Shown here: piece after piece, positions 8,640-18,284 of the stretch
How positions within the stretch are numbered: the stretch's first letter is position 1
Layout: every line of letters begins with the position of its first letter
NCBI RefSeq assembly: GCF_004339525.1
Contig: NZ_SMGE01000001.1
Location: 4,402,001 to 4,466,000 of the forward strand
DNA from: Flavobacterium sp. 90
GTDB lineage: Bacteria; Bacteroidota; Bacteroidia; Flavobacteriales; Flavobacteriaceae
Direction: 5' to 3'
Length of the DNA stretch: 64,000 nt
Program-made: the position numbers and the translations under genes
Notes under the pieces: model-generated
Told to the model about the DNA's origin: nothing
The model's input: the letters and a program-made list of their open reading frames with translations, nothing else
Databases searched by the model: none

Positions 8640-9653
8640 ATGAAAAAAAAGATCACTATTAAAGATATCGCAAAGGCTGCAAATGTATCCGTTACTACGG
8701 TTTCATTTGTTCTGAATGATAAAGGGGAGAAGATGGGGATCAGTAAAGAGGTGATTAAGAAAGTTCTTAAAGTTGCTGAAGAAATGAAGTTCAAACTCAA
8801 TATGATCGCAAGTAGTTTGAGGACTGGTAAAACAAGATCTATTGGGCTTATTGTTGAAGATATTTCAAATCAGTTTTTTTCTGATTTGGCAAGAGTAATT
8901 GAGAGGGAGGCAATAGGTTTAAATTATAGAGTTTTTTATTGTAGTACCGGCGGAGATGATGAGCGGGCGATTGAGTTAGTTAATAGTTTATTGCAGGCTA
9001 ATGTTGATGGTTTTATTATAACTCCTACTGAGAATATGAAAAAAACTATCGATCGATTGTTAGAACTTCAATGTCCGGTTGTTTTAGTTGACAGATATTT
9101 TGAAGAGCAGGAAGTAAGCCATGTTGTTCTCGATAATTTTGAAGGATCCCAAACTGCTGTCCATTATTTGTTGAAAAGAGGATTCAAAAAAATTGCATTT
9201 GTTACTAATTCTTCACAGTTGATTCAGATGAATTTAAGAAAGCAAGGATATGTGAATGCTCTGAGCGGAGTGGGTTTATATGATAGTTCCAGAATTCTGG
9301 ATTTGGAGTATCACGTCACTGAAGAGGAGCGAATAGAAAAGATCTCTGAATTTTTGAGTAATAATAAAGAAATTGACGCTGTTTTGTTTGGCGCAAATTA
9401 TTTGTTGCTTGCCGGTTTGCAGTCATTAAGAAGATTAGCGCTAACAATTCCTACTGATAAAGCAGTAATTAGTTTTGATGATCACGACAGTTTTAGACTG
9501 CATTCTCCTTCTATAACTGTTTTATCCCAGCCAATCGAAGAGATGGGGAAAAAAACTGTAATGTTATTGATGAAGCAAATGAATGAGGGAAGTAATTATA
9601 AGATTGAGAAAGAAAAGAAAAAAGGGACTCTAACTATAAGGGAATCAGTTTAA
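8640..9653 (+). CDS. LacI-family transcriptional regulator
   Basis: A 337-residue repressor-type protein. The N-terminal LacI helix-turn-helix (ITIKDIAKAANVSVTTVSFVLN) is followed by a periplasmic-binding-protein-like sensor domain (RSIGLIVEDISNQFFSDLA, VDGFIITPT, AVISFDDHD). The ATG at 8640 is preferred over a TTG one codon earlier. It sits alone in front of the first susC/susD pair and after the fucose/GH2/GH29 operon, so a free sugar such as fucose or galactose, or an intermediate, is a plausible effector; this is inference. Its own promoter carries two CG-centred decamers that also occur before the fucose operon and, as a variant, before the GH3 gene. Confidence 0.93.
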   Translation: MKKKITIKDIAKAANVSVTTVSFVLNDKGEKMGISKEVIKKVLKVAEEMKFKLNMIASSLRTGKTRSIGLIVEDISNQFFSDLARVIEREAIGLNYRVFYCSTGGDDERAIELVNSLLQANVDGFIITPTENMKKTIDRLLELQCPVVLVDRYFEEQEVSHVVLDNFEGSQTAVHYLLKRGFKKIAFVTNSSQLIQMNLRKQGYVNALSGVGLYDSSRILDLEYHVTEEERIEKISEFLSNNKEIDAVLFGANYLLLAGLQSLRRLALTIPTDKAVISFDDHDSFRLHSPSITVLSQPIEEMGKKTVMLLMKQMNEGSNYKIEKEKKKGTLTIRESV

Positions 9654-9917
9654 TGATTGTGCCCTTTTTTTAAAAATAAATTACTAAAACGTTATAGTAG
9701 TATATAGAAGAAACTCAGAATGACTAACCAAATTATTAAACAAAAAAACGCTTATGAGGTAAAAGAAATAAAGAAATGTTAAACGAAACTTAATTGTTAC
9801 CAAATCCTTGATCAGGAGAATTAGGTAATAGAAAATTAAAGGTTTTAGTTTCATATTTTTTAAGAAATCAAACCTTTTAATTAAAAAAATTACAAACCAA
9901 ACCAAACCAATTTAATT

Positions 9918-12900
9918 ATGAGAAAACTGTTATATGAATCACTATTAGTTTTTCTAATGGTATTGTGCTCTCAAGGAGTGAGCGCGCAAAACAAGACAAT
10001 CTCCGGAGTAATTACAGATAGTGCAAATATGCCTATTCCATTTGTTACTGTTAAAGAAAAAGGAACGAAAGTAGAAGCGTCTGCTGATGAAAATGGAGCA
10101 TTTAAAATTTCAGTAAAAGAAGGAGCTACTATCATCGTGAGCTTTATTGGCTTTAAAACAACAGAACTAAAAGCTGTTGATGGAATGAAAATTAAATTAG
10201 CAACTGCTACTAACGAACTTGATGGTGTTACAGTTACTGCTTTAGGACAAACTAAAAAGAACAAATCAATTGGGTATGCTACAAGTGTTATTAAAGCAGA
10301 TGCATTAGTAAAAACAGCTTCGCCTACCATTGCTAATGGTTTGTACGGTAAAGCACCAGGTGTGCGTATTAGTTCTACTCCGGGTGGAGCCGGAGCAATC
10401 AATATCCAGATTCGTGGTATAAACTCAATAACCGGTAGAAATCAGCCACTTATTATTTTGGATGGTGTACCTATTCGTGATGGAGAGGTTAATAATAATG
10501 ACTACTGGAACCAACAACGTGTAAAAAATAATGGTTTAGCCGATATTAATCCTGAAGATATTGAGAATATTTCGATTCTTAAAGGAGCTTCTGCTGCTGC
10601 ATTATATGGTTCTGAAGCTGTAAACGGAGTTGTATTGATTACTTCTAAATCAGGTAGAGGAAAAAAAGGTTTAGGTATTGACTTTAGTACTAGTTACTCG
10701 GGTAATGAAATTGCATACTTACCTAGATTTCAGTACGAAAGAGGTCCGGGTTGGACGAATGCGAATTATTCTACAGGATATTTAGCTCCAGACGGATTTG
10801 CTCATTATGATGTAGATGGTAATGGTACTTTTGAAACGAGAGGAGTTTCAAATAGTGGTAATAACTATGGTCCTTGGTTTGACGGTAAGCCTGTTATGAC
10901 TTGGGATGGAGTAATTCGTCCTTACTCAGCTCAAAAAGATGGATACAAAAATATGTTCCAGAATTCATGGGATTCAACAACAAACTTTGCGCTTACAAAT
11001 AGTACTGAAAACAGTAGTATTCGTTTTTCTTACACACGTATTGAATCAGAAGCATTAAGTATGGGTAACAATAACAAAAAGAATAATTTTAACCTAAATG
11101 CGTCATTCAAAACAGGTAAATTAAAAACGGATGTTATTGTGAGTTATATGAATCAAAATTTACAGAACCGTACATTTGCTACGGATCGTTTGGTAAATAA
11201 CTTTACTGGTATGCTTAGCCCATTTGATAATGGTGACTGGTACAAAGCGAAGTACAAAACTAGTTTAGGGTACAAATACGTGGTAGGTAAAGATACTCAA
11301 AGCTTAACTCCAAGTGAAAATATTTACCGTAATGGTTTCAGATCAGATATTGCTGATTATTTTTGGAATACAGGTGCTAAACAGCAAGACGAGATTACAA
11401 ACCGTTTAATAGCAAGTGTTACTGAAACGCTTTCTGTTACCAAAGATTTAACATTACGTGGTCGTGTTTCGACTGATTTAACTGCAATAAATATTGAAAA
11501 TAAAAATCCGGTAGAAGTACCTTTAGTTTATGAATTTGGAAACGAGGGAGATCGTTCAGGCTCTTTTATGATGGAGGGTCAGGATTATAACATTCTTTAT
11601 GGTGATTTATTAGCGACTTACAACAAAAAAATCAATGAAGATTTTGGTGTAAATGCTGTTGTTGGTTATTCTGCTACAAGAGAAACTTACAGAACGTTAT
11701 CTCGTTCTACTAAAGGTGGTTTAAGTGTTGAAGGATGGTATGATCTAAAATCTTCTATTGGTATAGCAACTAGTGACTCAAAAAGAGAAGAGACTTTGAA
11801 AGATGCCGTTTTTGGAACTTTAAGTGGTAGCTTCAGAAATTATTTATTCGTTGAAGGAACTATCAGAAGAGACCGTACTTCTACAATGAACCCAAATAAT
11901 AATGCCTTTACTTATCCTTCTGTAAATTCAAGTTTTGTATTATCAGATGCGGTAAAATTACCAGACTTTATCAGTTATGCAAAAATGCGTGGTTCTTGGG
12001 GTATCGTGGGTAGCTATCCTTCGCGTTATGGAGCAAATGTGGCATTCATACAAAATACATTGGGAACTCAGGGAACTTCAAATCCAGTGTTGACTACAAA
12101 TTCTCAAGACAAGTATGGAAATGAGGGAATCAAACCTGAAATGAAAAATGAATATGAGCTTGGTTTTGAAACTAAATTCTTCGACAGAAGATTAGGATTA
12201 GATTTTTCTTATTATAATGCAAAGATAAAGGATCAAATTCTTGATTTGACTTTGGCACCAACTACAGGAGCTAGTAGTATTCTGGCTAACGTAGGAGAGT
12301 TGAGTAATAAAGGATTTGAAGTTGCTTTGACAGGTTCTCCTTTCAGAACAGCGAATTTTTCTTGGGATGTTACTTTAAACTGGGCAAAAAATATCAACAA
12401 AGTTGTAAAATTGGCTAACGGTGCAACAGAATTATTACATGCTGACTATGATGGGTCTGCAGCTCAATTGAAATCTGTAGTAGGTGATCCAATGGGAGGT
12501 ATTTATGCACACCCTGTTAAAACGGATGCTAGTGGTAAAGATATGGTTGACTCTGATGGATTCTTAATGATTGATGGAGATAAATGGGTAAAATATGGAA
12601 GTGCTATACCTAAAGGTGTTGGAGGTTTGTTGAACTCATTTACCTATAAAAGTTTCACATTAGATGTAAATATAGATTATTCTTATGGAGGTTCTTTGAT
12701 GCCAACAGGAATTAACTGGATGACTGCAAGAGGATTGACAGAAGAATCATTGAAATACAGTACAAATGAGCGTGGTGGTTTAACGTATTATATGGACAAT
12801 GGCAAAGGAGTTCAGGTTCCTAATAGCGCAACTGCCGGACCAGGTGGTCAGGTATTGTACCGCGATGGTATGTTAATGAATGGTGTAACTGCAGATGGTT

Positions 12901-13253
12901 CTCCAAATACAAACGTAATTTCTCAGGCAGGTTATTATAACATGACTTACAACTGGGGAGGTCCTCAATACAGCAGCTCACGTTATGAATTGTATATTCA
13001 AAAAAATGATTATGTTAAATTAAGAGAGGTATCTCTTGCGTTTAATGTGCCAGCGGCTTATGCAAGTAAATTTGGCGCTACAAAATTGAGTTTGTCTTTC
13101 TTCGGTCGTAACTTGTTTTATATCTACAGAACAATTAAGGATATGGATGCTGAAGCAACTACTGCAGGAACAAAATGGACTCAAAACGTAAACAATGCAG
13201 GATTAACTCCTTCTACAAGAAGTTATGGAGTAATGTTAAGAGCATCTTTCTAA
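9918..13253 (+). CDS. SusC-type TonB-dependent outer-membrane transporter
   Basis: A 1111-residue SusC/RagA-family protein. A signal peptide (ends GVSAQ) is followed by a carboxypeptidase-regulatory-like beta domain (ISGVITDSANMPIPFVTVKEK), a TonB plug (IRGINSITGRNQPLIILDGVP, ALYGSEAVNGVVLIT) and a ~850-residue beta-barrel ending in an aromatic residue (MLRASF). It imports oligosaccharides across the outer membrane using TonB energy, with the SusD lipoprotein as lid. The susD gene follows after 31 bp. The 260 bp upstream has an A/C-rich leader (caaaccaaaccaatttaatt) just before the ATG, typical of the phylum. The substrate is presumably an N-glycan fragment given the neighbours, but the sequence alone does not show this. 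Confidence 0.95.
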   Translation: MRKLLYESLLVFLMVLCSQGVSAQNKTISGVITDSANMPIPFVTVKEKGTKVEASADENGAFKISVKEGATIIVSFIGFKTTELKAVDGMKIKLATATNELDGVTVTALGQTKKNKSIGYATSVIKADALVKTASPTIANGLYGKAPGVRISSTPGGAGAINIQIRGINSITGRNQPLIILDGVPIRDGEVNNNDYWNQQRVKNNGLADINPEDIENISILKGASAAALYGSEAVNGVVLITSKSGRGKKGLGIDFSTSYSGNEIAYLPRFQYERGPGWTNANYSTGYLAPDGFAHYDVDGNGTFETRGVSNSGNNYGPWFDGKPVMTWDGVIRPYSAQKDGYKNMFQNSWDSTTNFALTNSTENSSIRFSYTRIESEALSMGNNNKKNNFNLNASFKTGKLKTDVIVSYMNQNLQNRTFATDRLVNNFTGMLSPFDNGDWYKAKYKTSLGYKYVVGKDTQSLTPSENIYRNGFRSDIADYFWNTGAKQQDEITNRLIASVTETLSVTKDLTLRGRVSTDLTAINIENKNPVEVPLVYEFGNEGDRSGSFMMEGQDYNILYGDLLATYNKKINEDFGVNAVVGYSATRETYRTLSRSTKGGLSVEGWYDLKSSIGIATSDSKREETLKDAVFGTLSGSFRNYLFVEGTIRRDRTSTMNPNNNAFTYPSVNSSFVLSDAVKLPDFISYAKMRGSWGIVGSYPSRYGANVAFIQNTLGTQGTSNPVLTTNSQDKYGNEGIKPEMKNEYELGFETKFFDRRLGLDFSYYNAKIKDQILDLTLAPTTGASSILANVGELSNKGFEVALTGSPFRTANFSWDVTLNWAKNINKVVKLANGATELLHADYDGSAAQLKSVVGDPMGGIYAHPVKTDASGKDMVDSDGFLMIDGDKWVKYGSAIPKGVGGLLNSFTYKSFTLDVNIDYSYGGSLMPTGINWMTARGLTEESLKYSTNERGGLTYYMDNGKGVQVPNSATAGPGGQVLYRDGMLMNGVTADGSPNTNVISQAGYYNMTYNWGGPQYSSSRYELYIQKNDYVKLREVSLAFNVPAAYASKFGATKLSLSFFGRNLFYIYRTIKDMDAEATTAGTKWTQNVNNAGLTPSTRSYGVMLRASF

Positions 13254-13284
13254 TTGGATAAATTATAATTAAAAAATAGACAAC

Positions 13285-14850
13285 ATGAGAAAATTATTAT
13301 ATATATCATTTGCGACAGCAGCAATTTTTTTAGGCTCTTGTTCAGAGAGTGATTTTGCAGATGCGTATAGAGATCCGGAAACAGTAACAACGACAACTGT
13401 GCCTAAACAGTATGCCGGTTTCATGAAAATTAACTTTGAGGATGTAATCCCATCGTATTGGAATTATTTTACAGTAATAAGAACGACTTCTTTAAGTTAT
13501 ACTCAGGCTCATGGATTTGTCAATTCGACAGGTCGTTATGTTGTTGGAGAAGCTGGAAAAGACAGATGGAACAGGTATTACAAATTCATTGCTCAATATA
13601 GAGAGTTAGAAAAAGTGATGGCTTCTTTATCTCCTGCAGATCAGGCAGCAAATAGAATCTACACAATCACTTCAACAATTTATTTGTATGATCATACGTC
13701 AAAAATGATTGATAACTTTGGAGATATTCCTTTCTCTGAAGCAGGTAAAATTAGTTTGACAGGTGGTGATTATAGTAAAGCAGCTGCTAAGTATGACAGT
13801 CAAACAGAGCTTTATGTTAAGATGTTAGACGATTTGAAAGCTTTTTCTACTGAATTAAATACAATTACTTTGGCTACCGGAGTAGAAACAGTATTTAAAA
13901 ATCAAGACCTTATTAATAAAGGAAACCTGGTAAGCTGGAAAAACTACTGTAATTCTTTGCGTTTGAAAATGTTAAACAGAGTTTCTGCAGTTCCTACTTT
14001 ATCAGCCAGAGCTAGTACAGAAATGGCTGAGATCATTGCAGAAGGAAAACTTGTAGATGAAACCTCAGAGAATATTGCTTTCAAAGTTTATACTCAGGAT
14101 ACTGATTTAGATACAGCAGGTTTCTTTGATGCTTTAGAATCAGGAGGAAACAACATTGCTCCAAAACCAATGATTGATCACATGAATGCCAATAATGATC
14201 CGCGTGAACCTTGGTTGTTTGAAAAAGGAGCAAGTGCAACAGCTTATGTAGGACTTGATCCGGCATTGACATCCGGAGTTCAGGATCAGTTACTTGCTGA
14301 TACTAAAATCGCAATCTACAATAGATCTGTAATCAGTAAAAATAAATGGTTACCAGGAACAGTGATAAATGCTGCCGAAGTAAACTTGATTCTTGCGGAG
14401 TACTATTCAAGAAATGGAAATGCTGCTACAGCAAAAGTACATTTCGAGAAAGCGATCAGACAATCTATTGAATATTATGTAAGATTAGGAGATAAAGCTG
14501 ATGTTTTGACTTGGAAACCAACTACGGAGCCAACAGTGGCTGAGGTTGATGCTTATATTGCTAAAATTAACTTTGACGGAGCTACAACAGCTGCTGATCA
14601 ATTGAAGTTGATTGCTTTTCAAAAGTACATTCACTACAATGTAATGCAGGCTGATGAATCTTGGGCTGAACAAAGAAGATTAAAACTACCGGCGCTTTAT
14701 TTTATGGATGATGAGACAAGTTCAATTAGAAAAACTCCTCCAACTCGTTGGACATATCCAAATTCTGAAAGAGTTTATAATACAGATAATTATAATAAAG
14801 TTAAAGACAAAGACGATTTAAATACTAAAATTTTCTGGGACGTAAAATAA
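13285..14850 (+). CDS. SusD-like surface glycan-binding lipoprotein
   Basis: A 521-residue lipoprotein with the lipobox FLGSC (Cys19). It belongs to the divergent SusD-like group found beside large SusC proteins: helical TPR-type regions (INAAEVNLILAEYYSRNG) support a ligand-binding face, and the C-terminal half shows YIHYNVMQADESWAEQRR. It should cap the SusC barrel encoded 31 bp upstream and help capture glycan at the cell surface. The gene is followed by a strong hairpin terminator at 14886-14924, so susC-susD form a two-gene unit here. Confidence 0.93.
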   Translation: MRKLLYISFATAAIFLGSCSESDFADAYRDPETVTTTTVPKQYAGFMKINFEDVIPSYWNYFTVIRTTSLSYTQAHGFVNSTGRYVVGEAGKDRWNRYYKFIAQYRELEKVMASLSPADQAANRIYTITSTIYLYDHTSKMIDNFGDIPFSEAGKISLTGGDYSKAAAKYDSQTELYVKMLDDLKAFSTELNTITLATGVETVFKNQDLINKGNLVSWKNYCNSLRLKMLNRVSAVPTLSARASTEMAEIIAEGKLVDETSENIAFKVYTQDTDLDTAGFFDALESGGNNIAPKPMIDHMNANNDPREPWLFEKGASATAYVGLDPALTSGVQDQLLADTKIAIYNRSVISKNKWLPGTVINAAEVNLILAEYYSRNGNAATAKVHFEKAIRQSIEYYVRLGDKADVLTWKPTTEPTVAEVDAYIAKINFDGATTAADQLKLIAFQKYIHYNVMQADESWAEQRRLKLPALYFMDDETSSIRKTPPTRWTYPNSERVYNTDNYNKVKDKDDLNTKIFWDVK

Positions 14851-14885
14851 TTTCATTTTTAAGTTAAATTTTGGTTAGTAATGAG

Positions 14886-14924
14886 AAAACCCCAAAGTCA
14901 ATGTATAATTGACGATGGGGTTTT
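14886..14924 (+). terminator. Rho-independent terminator after susD
   Basis: AAAACCCC pairs with GGGGTTTT, extended by GTCAAT/ATTGAC around a short loop and followed by a T-rich run. It lies 35 bp after the susD stop codon. Confidence 0.85.
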
Positions 14925-14971
14925 CTTTATAATAAATGTATGTGTTAGGTATTTATGCCAATCAAGAAAAT

Positions 14972-15120
14972 GTGCCGTTAGGCACTAAATATTGGTAGAA
15001 AATAAGAATTGGAATAAGTTAAGTTTAGCGTGCCGTAGGTACGCAATATTTATCATTTTGTTGCGTATGCCAACGAATTTCGAACCGATATGACTACCAA
15101 TATTTAGTGCCTAATAGTAC
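14972..15120. repeat. Palindromic intergenic element, copy C
   Basis: About 149 bp with the same outer arms as copies A and B (gtgccgttaggcactaaata on the left), but with the interior in reverse orientation. The inner right stem is damaged (gcgtatgccaacg). It lies between the susD terminator and a second hairpin. Confidence 0.85.
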
Positions 15121-15166
15121 AAATTGTAGATTTTAAACTCTTGATTTGTATTATTTGTTATAGCAC

Positions 15167-15217
15167 AAAAAAATCGGCGAACTTGCTGTTGATTTTACCG
15201 CAGTTCGCCGATTTTTA
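15167..15217. terminator. Bidirectional terminator between convergent genes
   Basis: AAAAATCGGCGAACT pairs with AGTTCGCCGATTTTT around a ~15 base loop, with A and T runs on the two sides. It sits between the rightward susD and the leftward M28 peptidase gene and can serve both strands. Confidence 0.85.
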
Positions 15218-15288
15218 TTTTAAAAATATGCTTTTTACTTTTTTCAATAACTGCTCTAAGCAGCTATTAGAGATAATTCTGAAGTATT

Positions 15289-16257
15289 CTAGTCTTGCTT
15301 AATAAAGCTTAAAGATTGTCCGTAATTTGCAATAGAAGTCAAAGCATTGTAAATGTATTGACAAACCAAAACTGCTCCTTCGCTGTTAATCAAAGCCGTA
15401 TCGTCTTCCGGAGTGTGATATTGTGGATGTCCGCCAGTATGTAATCCAATAGCCGAAATATTATTTTTGTAGAACGTAACATGATCGGAACCACCTACAT
15501 CTCCTGCAAAAACAATTGGATTAAGTCCGCTGCCTTCACCTAGTTTTTTCATTAATTCTACACCGTCAGGAAAAGTACCGGCGCCGCCCATATACAATTC
15601 TTTTTTATCGTTTAATCGTCCTACCATATCCATGTTGATCATTACTTTTACAGCACTTTTATCTACTGGAAGGTGATTAACAAAATACTTAGAACCCAAT
15701 AAACCTTCTTCTTCACCGCTAAAAGAAATAAAGATGATACTTCTTTTTGGAGCAATTTTATTATGATGAAGTTCTTCCAAAATTGATAAAAGTGCCGAAA
15801 CACCAGAAGCATTATCATCGGCTCCATTATGAATTGCGATCGTATCTTTTTTCTTGCTGCCAGAACCTTTTCCGCCCCATCCCCAATGATCATAATGTGC
15901 TCCAATCACGATGAATTCTTTTTTTAGATTTTCATCAGAACCTTCCATATAACCTACCACATTTTGAGTTGATACACTATCCGATTTCATTTTGTTGATA
16001 TCGGGTTTTATGAATATTTTGAACGGCTGATAATAATTGTTGTTGAATTTTTTCAACCCAAATTTTTTGAAATATTTTTTGATGTAAGTTGCCGCTTCAT
16101 TGTTGCCCTTTGTTCCGGCAAGACGACCTTCTAATTTATCTGACGCCAAATAAGTATCGTGCTGAAGGAATCTTTGGGCTGAAAATGTTGATTGTGCGGT
16201 TCCTTTTTCAGTTGCTATAAAAGCGACAATAAAGAGGAAAATAATTTTTTTAAACAT
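15289..16257 (-). CDS. M28-family zinc aminopeptidase, exported
   Basis: A 322-residue metallopeptidase with a signal peptide (ends GTAQ). Zinc ligands and catalytic residues of family M28 can be read in order: GAHYDHWG, GADDNASG, SGEEEGLLGS, MDMVGR and the late His in YHTPEDD. Such enzymes remove N-terminal residues from peptides. It lies 112 bp downstream of the PNGase-like gene on the same strand, so the two are probably co-transcribed: glycans would be cut from glycopeptides and the peptides then digested. The terminator at 15167-15217 closes the unit. Confidence 0.93.
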   Translation of the reverse strand: MFKKIIFLFIVAFIATEKGTAQSTFSAQRFLQHDTYLASDKLEGRLAGTKGNNEAATYIKKYFKKFGLKKFNNNYYQPFKIFIKPDINKMKSDSVSTQNVVGYMEGSDENLKKEFIVIGAHYDHWGWGGKGSGSKKKDTIAIHNGADDNASGVSALLSILEELHHNKIAPKRSIIFISFSGEEEGLLGSKYFVNHLPVDKSAVKVMINMDMVGRLNDKKELYMGGAGTFPDGVELMKKLGEGSGLNPIVFAGDVGGSDHVTFYKNNISAIGLHTGGHPQYHTPEDDTALINSEGAVLVCQYIYNALTSIANYGQSLSFIKQD

Positions 16258-16369
16258 GTATCTAATGGAATTAATCTATATTTTTTTTAAAATTTTTAAC
16301 CCGGTTTTAAAATAAAAGAACTTTTAGTCCCTCGTAAAACAAACCTCTGAAATTTCGGTACAGAGTAGT

Positions 16370-18034
16370 TTATTTCTCTCCAATCAAAAATGCAGATACA
16401 TTCCAGGCGCTGCTGCTCGTTCCTTCAGGTTTTCCCATCGGAATCGAAACCCGAATCGTATGTTTTCCTGCCGGCAGATTTCCTAAATCAATCAGATTAG
16501 GATTGGTAGTTGTTCCCGGACACCAGTTAGAACGACTTAAATCTGATGATGACAATCCATTACCAAAATTCCCTGAAGCGGGATTACTTAATCTGTATGA
16601 ACCGCAATCAGTACGCCACGGAGTAAATCCAAAAACTTCTTTATTGTCAATAAAAATGGTGTTCTTTTTTTGTAAAAACTCATCGCCATTTTCCCAGCCT
16701 CCATGACCAGTTGTAGTGTAACTCAATTTAAAATTTTTGTAACCTTCTGGCACTTCAAAAGTCATTTCGAGTCCTTTTTCGTTGTCAAACATTGTTGCAT
16801 AATCCTGTCCTGCCATTTCCATTACATTCAAAGTATTGAAAAGCGGCAAAATAAAATCGCCTTTCTCATTGTTATCTTCCCCTTGGTGAATCGAAATATT
16901 CAAACTCGCTTTATGTCCGCCTGCATCATAATTGCCAATAAACATTCCAATATATACTTCCTGATTACTTAATTTAGGTTGTAATAGTGAAATGTCCTGA
17001 CGATAGAAAACACTATCCTGCCAAACCTTGTTTTTTAGTTGTAAATAATTGAAATGTTTCACACCAAAAGGAGTAAAAAAGCGCATCATTTCTAATAAAG
17101 GAGTATAGTCGTTAGTTCCCACAACACCTTGATATTTTTTACCGTTTCCGTTTTCATAAACCGGTAATGTCTGGACACCATTTTTTAATCCGTCCAGAAA
17201 AGAAGTTTTTTTATCTGTTGGAATCATAAAAACCGAACCAGTTCTGTCGTAAGCATCGCCATTTGATTGTTGAGTTACATCTGCAAAAATGGCACTTCCT
17301 TTTTTTATTTCAGGAAACTTTACTTTTCGGACAATTATAGTTCCGCTTGCAAATCTAAAAATGCTGTCATTTGATTTTGCATCGCCTGCAAAATGAATTT
17401 GTTCTTTATTGAAAACAGCGATATTTACAAAACGACTTTTCCATAAGAGATCTTTATAAGTCAATTGATCAACCGATTGAACCGCAGGGATTTTTAAAAT
17501 TGATGGATTTTTTTTTAAAATTTCGATTTTTGAAGCCGTAACTATAGAATTTCCATTGCGATTTGTTTCTAAAACCAAACCCAAGTCTTGTCCCAATACG
17601 CCAGGTCCTCCTTTTAATCCTAATTCATTCGTGTACCAAATTTCAATTTTATTTGAGTTGACAGAAGTAACAGCTTTTTTACAAACGTAGCCCAGAATTT
17701 TTTTGGTTTCAGTACTGAATTCAAATTTTTGCTTTTCTAAAGCTTCGGCGTCCTGACCTAAAATTGATTTGTTTACGGTTAGTTGCGCCAATTGAAAAAT
17801 AGTTTTGGTATTAAAATCTACAAAAGTCTGCTCGAATGGAAAATCTGCTTTTTGTTGCATGATTTTATCTGTAGTTATTAAACTCAAGTCTTTCGAAGTA
17901 TATAAAAATAATGGATCCTGATTCTCGATCAGTTTTCCGTTATAACTTCTTTGATAACTAACTTTAATTGTTTTTTGAGCAAATGACAAAGAGATTATGA
18001 AAAAGGCAAAGAATGTAAATAAAGTTTTTTTCAT
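16370..18034 (-). CDS. PNGase F-like peptide:N-glycosidase with N-terminal extra domain
   Basis: A 554-residue exported protein (signal peptide ends SLSFAQ). The C-terminal ~300 residues resemble PNGase F of Elizabethkingia: AYDRTG around Asp263 matches the catalytic CDEWDRY segment, Glu452 (GDEFLQKKNTI) matches the second acidic residue, and SNWCPG matches GWCPG near the end. The enzyme would cleave the bond between Asn and the first GlcNAc, releasing whole N-glycans. Residues ~20-160 form an extra domain resembling the GLPGLI family (ILGYVCKKA, GPGVLGQDLGLVLE). Length and layout recall the PNGase F-II type. The ATG at 18034 is chosen over 18073 because it gives a clean signal peptide and follows an A/C-rich leader. 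It heads the reverse unit with the M28 peptidase. Confidence 0.85.
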   Translation of the reverse strand: MKKTLFTFFAFFIISLSFAQKTIKVSYQRSYNGKLIENQDPLFLYTSKDLSLITTDKIMQQKADFPFEQTFVDFNTKTIFQLAQLTVNKSILGQDAEALEKQKFEFSTETKKILGYVCKKAVTSVNSNKIEIWYTNELGLKGGPGVLGQDLGLVLETNRNGNSIVTASKIEILKKNPSILKIPAVQSVDQLTYKDLLWKSRFVNIAVFNKEQIHFAGDAKSNDSIFRFASGTIIVRKVKFPEIKKGSAIFADVTQQSNGDAYDRTGSVFMIPTDKKTSFLDGLKNGVQTLPVYENGNGKKYQGVVGTNDYTPLLEMMRFFTPFGVKHFNYLQLKNKVWQDSVFYRQDISLLQPKLSNQEVYIGMFIGNYDAGGHKASLNISIHQGEDNNEKGDFILPLFNTLNVMEMAGQDYATMFDNEKGLEMTFEVPEGYKNFKLSYTTTGHGGWENGDEFLQKKNTIFIDNKEVFGFTPWRTDCGSYRLSNPASGNFGNGLSSSDLSRSNWCPGTTTNPNLIDLGNLPAGKHTIRVSIPMGKPEGTSSSAWNVSAFLIGEK

Positions 18035-18072
18035 GCTGTGGTTTTGTTTGGTTTTATTGGTTTTTCTAGTCA

Positions 18073-18220
18073 TTTTAACCGCAAAGTGCGTTAAGATTTA
18101 ATTTTACTTTACACATAGAAAGCACAAAGTTTGCAAAGCCAGGTTAACACAAAGCTTTGCGAACTTTGTGATTTTATAAAACGATACCTTTAAAAAAAAT
18201 TAGCGAACTTAGCGGTTAAA
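18073..18220. repeat. Imperfect palindromic repeat in divergent promoter region
   Basis: The outer arms ttttaaccgcaaagtgcg and agcgaacttagcggttaaa pair imperfectly, and the inner arms cacaaagtttgcaaagc (from 18123) and gctttgcgaactttgtg (to 18170) pair well. It lies just upstream of the PNGase gene and differs in sequence from the 154 bp element. It looks like a dispersed intergenic repeat; no ORF. The rest of 18221-18617 is AT-rich. Confidence 0.6.
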
Positions 18221-18274
18221 TCATCTTTAATTAATAGCGCTACAGGTTTTTTATTCCCCGTGGATTTATTTACT

Positions 18275-18284
18275 AAATCGATTT
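18275..18284. promoter_or_regulatory. CG-centred palindrome, possible LacI-type operator
   Basis: AAATCGATTT is a perfect 10 bp palindrome between the divergent PNGase and GH3 genes. It is one base from the decamer found twice in the lacI promoter and twice before the fucose operon. Short AT-rich motifs can occur by chance, so this is tentative. Confidence 0.3.

Noticed and set aside
9640..9672. Terminator after the lacI-type gene (aaagggact with gtgcccttttttt)
   Set aside because: Pairing is imperfect with a long loop that overlaps the coding end; too weak to annotate.
9971..10402. A 143-codon open frame on the minus strand inside the first susC
   Set aside because: It lies wholly within a clear SusC plug-domain coding region, has no family resemblance and no leader; it is a shadow of codon bias.
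16503..16972. Two short plus-strand frames opposite the PNGase-like gene
   Set aside because: They are antisense to conserved PNGase motifs and have no independent support.
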